From assembly GCF_013340935.1 (NCBI RefSeq), contig NZ_WHOS01000066.1, positions 1 to 40,855 of the forward strand: a stretch of 40,855 nt of DNA. The letters are read 5' to 3'. Numbering within the stretch: the stretch's first letter is position 1; each line of letters starts with the position of its first letter. A model generated the notes under the pieces. The model did no database searches and was not told where the DNA came from. It saw nothing but the letters and a program-made list of their open reading frames with translations. Below are positions 39,850 to 40,855 of this stretch, piece by piece. The translations under genes were made by a program, and so were the position numbers. Origin of the DNA: Azospirillum melinis (lineage in GTDB: Bacteria > Pseudomonadota > Alphaproteobacteria > Azospirillales > Azospirillaceae).

Positions 39850-40623
39850 ATGCTAGTAAATGCCGAAGAAAAAGATCCGAGCGTTAAAAATAATATAGTG
39901 AATATAATTTGCTCCAGTTGGAGCGAATTTAAGGATAGGGTCATATCTGATCAGTATTCAGATCGCTTATTTCGAAAAGGAAAGTATCTATTTCGTGGTC
40001 AAGGCTCCGATTCTTGGGCGCTGAGTACAAGTTTCGACCGCTGGTATGAGGGGAAAAAAAGCGAAAAGAACGAGAGTGCTGACCGTCTCCTTTCAGAGTT
40101 CAAGCTTGAGTGCGAATTTGAGGAAATGCCAGAGTCCCTTCGACGGGACAACATGGCGATGCTGGGGCTCGCGCAGCATCATGGGCTGCCTACTCGTCTT
40201 TTAGACTGGAGCGAAAGCCCATACGTTGCCGCATTTTTTGCATTCAGCGGACATGTTCGCCAAGGGATTAACTTGGAGAAATACGTGGCCGTCTGGGTGC
40301 TGGATTCGGAAAGCAAAGTATGGAGTGAAGAGCACGGCTGCGCATTGGTGAAGGTTCCTGCTCTTTGGAATCAGAGAATAAGAAATCAATTTGGGCGCTT
40401 TACGTATCTTCGTACAGCAGACGATACGCTCGAAAATTACGTAGCACATTTTGAGCATGAAGAGGTGGTTCTAAAAAAGTATTGCATTCCTGTTAGAGAT
40501 TTGCTCCCAGCAATGTCAGAACTGGATGCTATGGGGCTTACGCACGCCAGAATTTATCCAGGTCTTGAGGGAAATGCACGGGCAGCAGAGGTCCGCGTCA
40601 CGCTTAGACGCTTGGGGGCCTAG
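39850..40623 (+). CDS. FRG-domain protein
   Basis: A 257-residue protein with an FRG domain (named for phenylalanine-arginine-glycine). The landmark YLFRGQGSDSWALSTSF is at about 49-65, and LGLAQHHGLPTRLLDWSESP, then VAAFFAF, lies at about 107-133. The rest has ESADRLLSEFKLECEF and a C-terminal half (ERIV-like strands, CIPVRDLL) without known function. The gene is strongly AT-rich, with codons unlike its neighbours, so recent transfer is likely. FRG domains occur in mobile and defence-linked loci, and their biochemical activity is not settled. Start at 39850 gives a full domain; the ribosome site is weak (AGAGAG). No companion gene is visible before the window ends. Confidence 0.8.
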   Translation: MLVNAEEKDPSVKNNIVNIICSSWSEFKDRVISDQYSDRLFRKGKYLFRGQGSDSWALSTSFDRWYEGKKSEKNESADRLLSEFKLECEFEEMPESLRRDNMAMLGLAQHHGLPTRLLDWSESPYVAAFFAFSGHVRQGINLEKYVAVWVLDSESKVWSEEHGCALVKVPALWNQRIRNQFGRFTYLRTADDTLENYVAHFEHEEVVLKKYCIPVRDLLPAMSELDAMGLTHARIYPGLEGNARAAEVRVTLRRLGA

Positions 40624-40855
40624 TCGATACAGCCAGACGGATCGCGTCGTTTTACATAGGTGGGGTCCGGCTGGCCTAAACCTCTAGCGACCCACTTCAA
40701 GCGCAACAGCATAGTCATCGTTGGTGATTAGCCCGGATCATTCATCAGCGCTTTGGAACGGCTGCCCGAAGGCGCGTCGATGGGTGGCGCCAACGGCGCG
40801 GCATGACGGGGCTGGAGGGTTGCGGGGACAGGTTCGTTCGGGGGCACGTCGCCCC
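40624..40855. other. Window end, no gene recognised
   Basis: After the FRG stop the base composition returns to GC-rich. No complete gene or structural element is evident in these 232 bases. Confidence 0.4.

Overview
The window is high-GC DNA from an alphaproteobacterium. Its gene content (a FixL/FixJ/FixK oxygen-sensing cluster, denitrification-type regulators, xylose catabolism and an iteron-controlled replication origin) suggests an Azospirillum-like member of the Rhodospirillales, on a megaplasmid or chromid. That placement is inferred from gene content and base composition, not from a database comparison.

Left part (1-12,400): a minus-strand ubiT-ubiU-ubiV operon for oxygen-independent ubiquinone synthesis lies behind a TTGACC-TC-GGTCAA Fnr/Dnr-type box. 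After a small membrane protein, an AT-richer gene for a putative DNA/RNA non-specific nuclease and a frameshifted helix-turn-helix gene comes a short-chain dehydrogenase. A nitrogen-oxide response group follows: a DUF2249 protein, a Crp/Fnr-family regulator without an iron-sulfur motif, and divergent nnrS. Two more TTG-N8-CAA boxes sit at these promoters. Next are an esterase, a glutathionyl-hydroquinone reductase, a YceI protein and a membrane protein, divergent from a LysR regulator.

Middle part (12,400-27,400): a stand-alone superfamily 2 helicase ends inside a palindromic dispersed repeat. The xylose locus follows on the plus strand: a LacI-family regulator, xylB, xylA, xylF, xylH and a one-domain xylG. 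Beyond it are a TAXI-type binding protein with a Sel1-repeat, proline-rich partner, a sugar O-acetyltransferase, and a small secreted protein with four cysteines.

Replication module (27,400-31,200): a plasmid-type replication initiator on the minus strand and a winged-helix protein on the plus strand flank about 770 bases containing thirteen copies of a 16-base iteron (consensus GCGGGCAAATGGGACA). Two groups of iterons are phased at exactly 21 bases. A third gene, translationally close to the second, resembles helicase-loader-like proteins. No parAB is present in the window.

Right part (31,200-40,855): a UV damage endonuclease, then fixL (two successive PAS domains that both keep the heme-pocket residues), fixJ, a single-domain receiver protein, a fixK-like regulator and adhE. 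A FixK/Fnr box overlaps the fixJ stop codon, and FixJ-like sites precede fixK, so the cluster looks like a microaerobic regulatory cascade next to a fermentation enzyme. The window ends with a hypothetical gene and a strikingly AT-rich FRG-domain gene, probably acquired horizontally.
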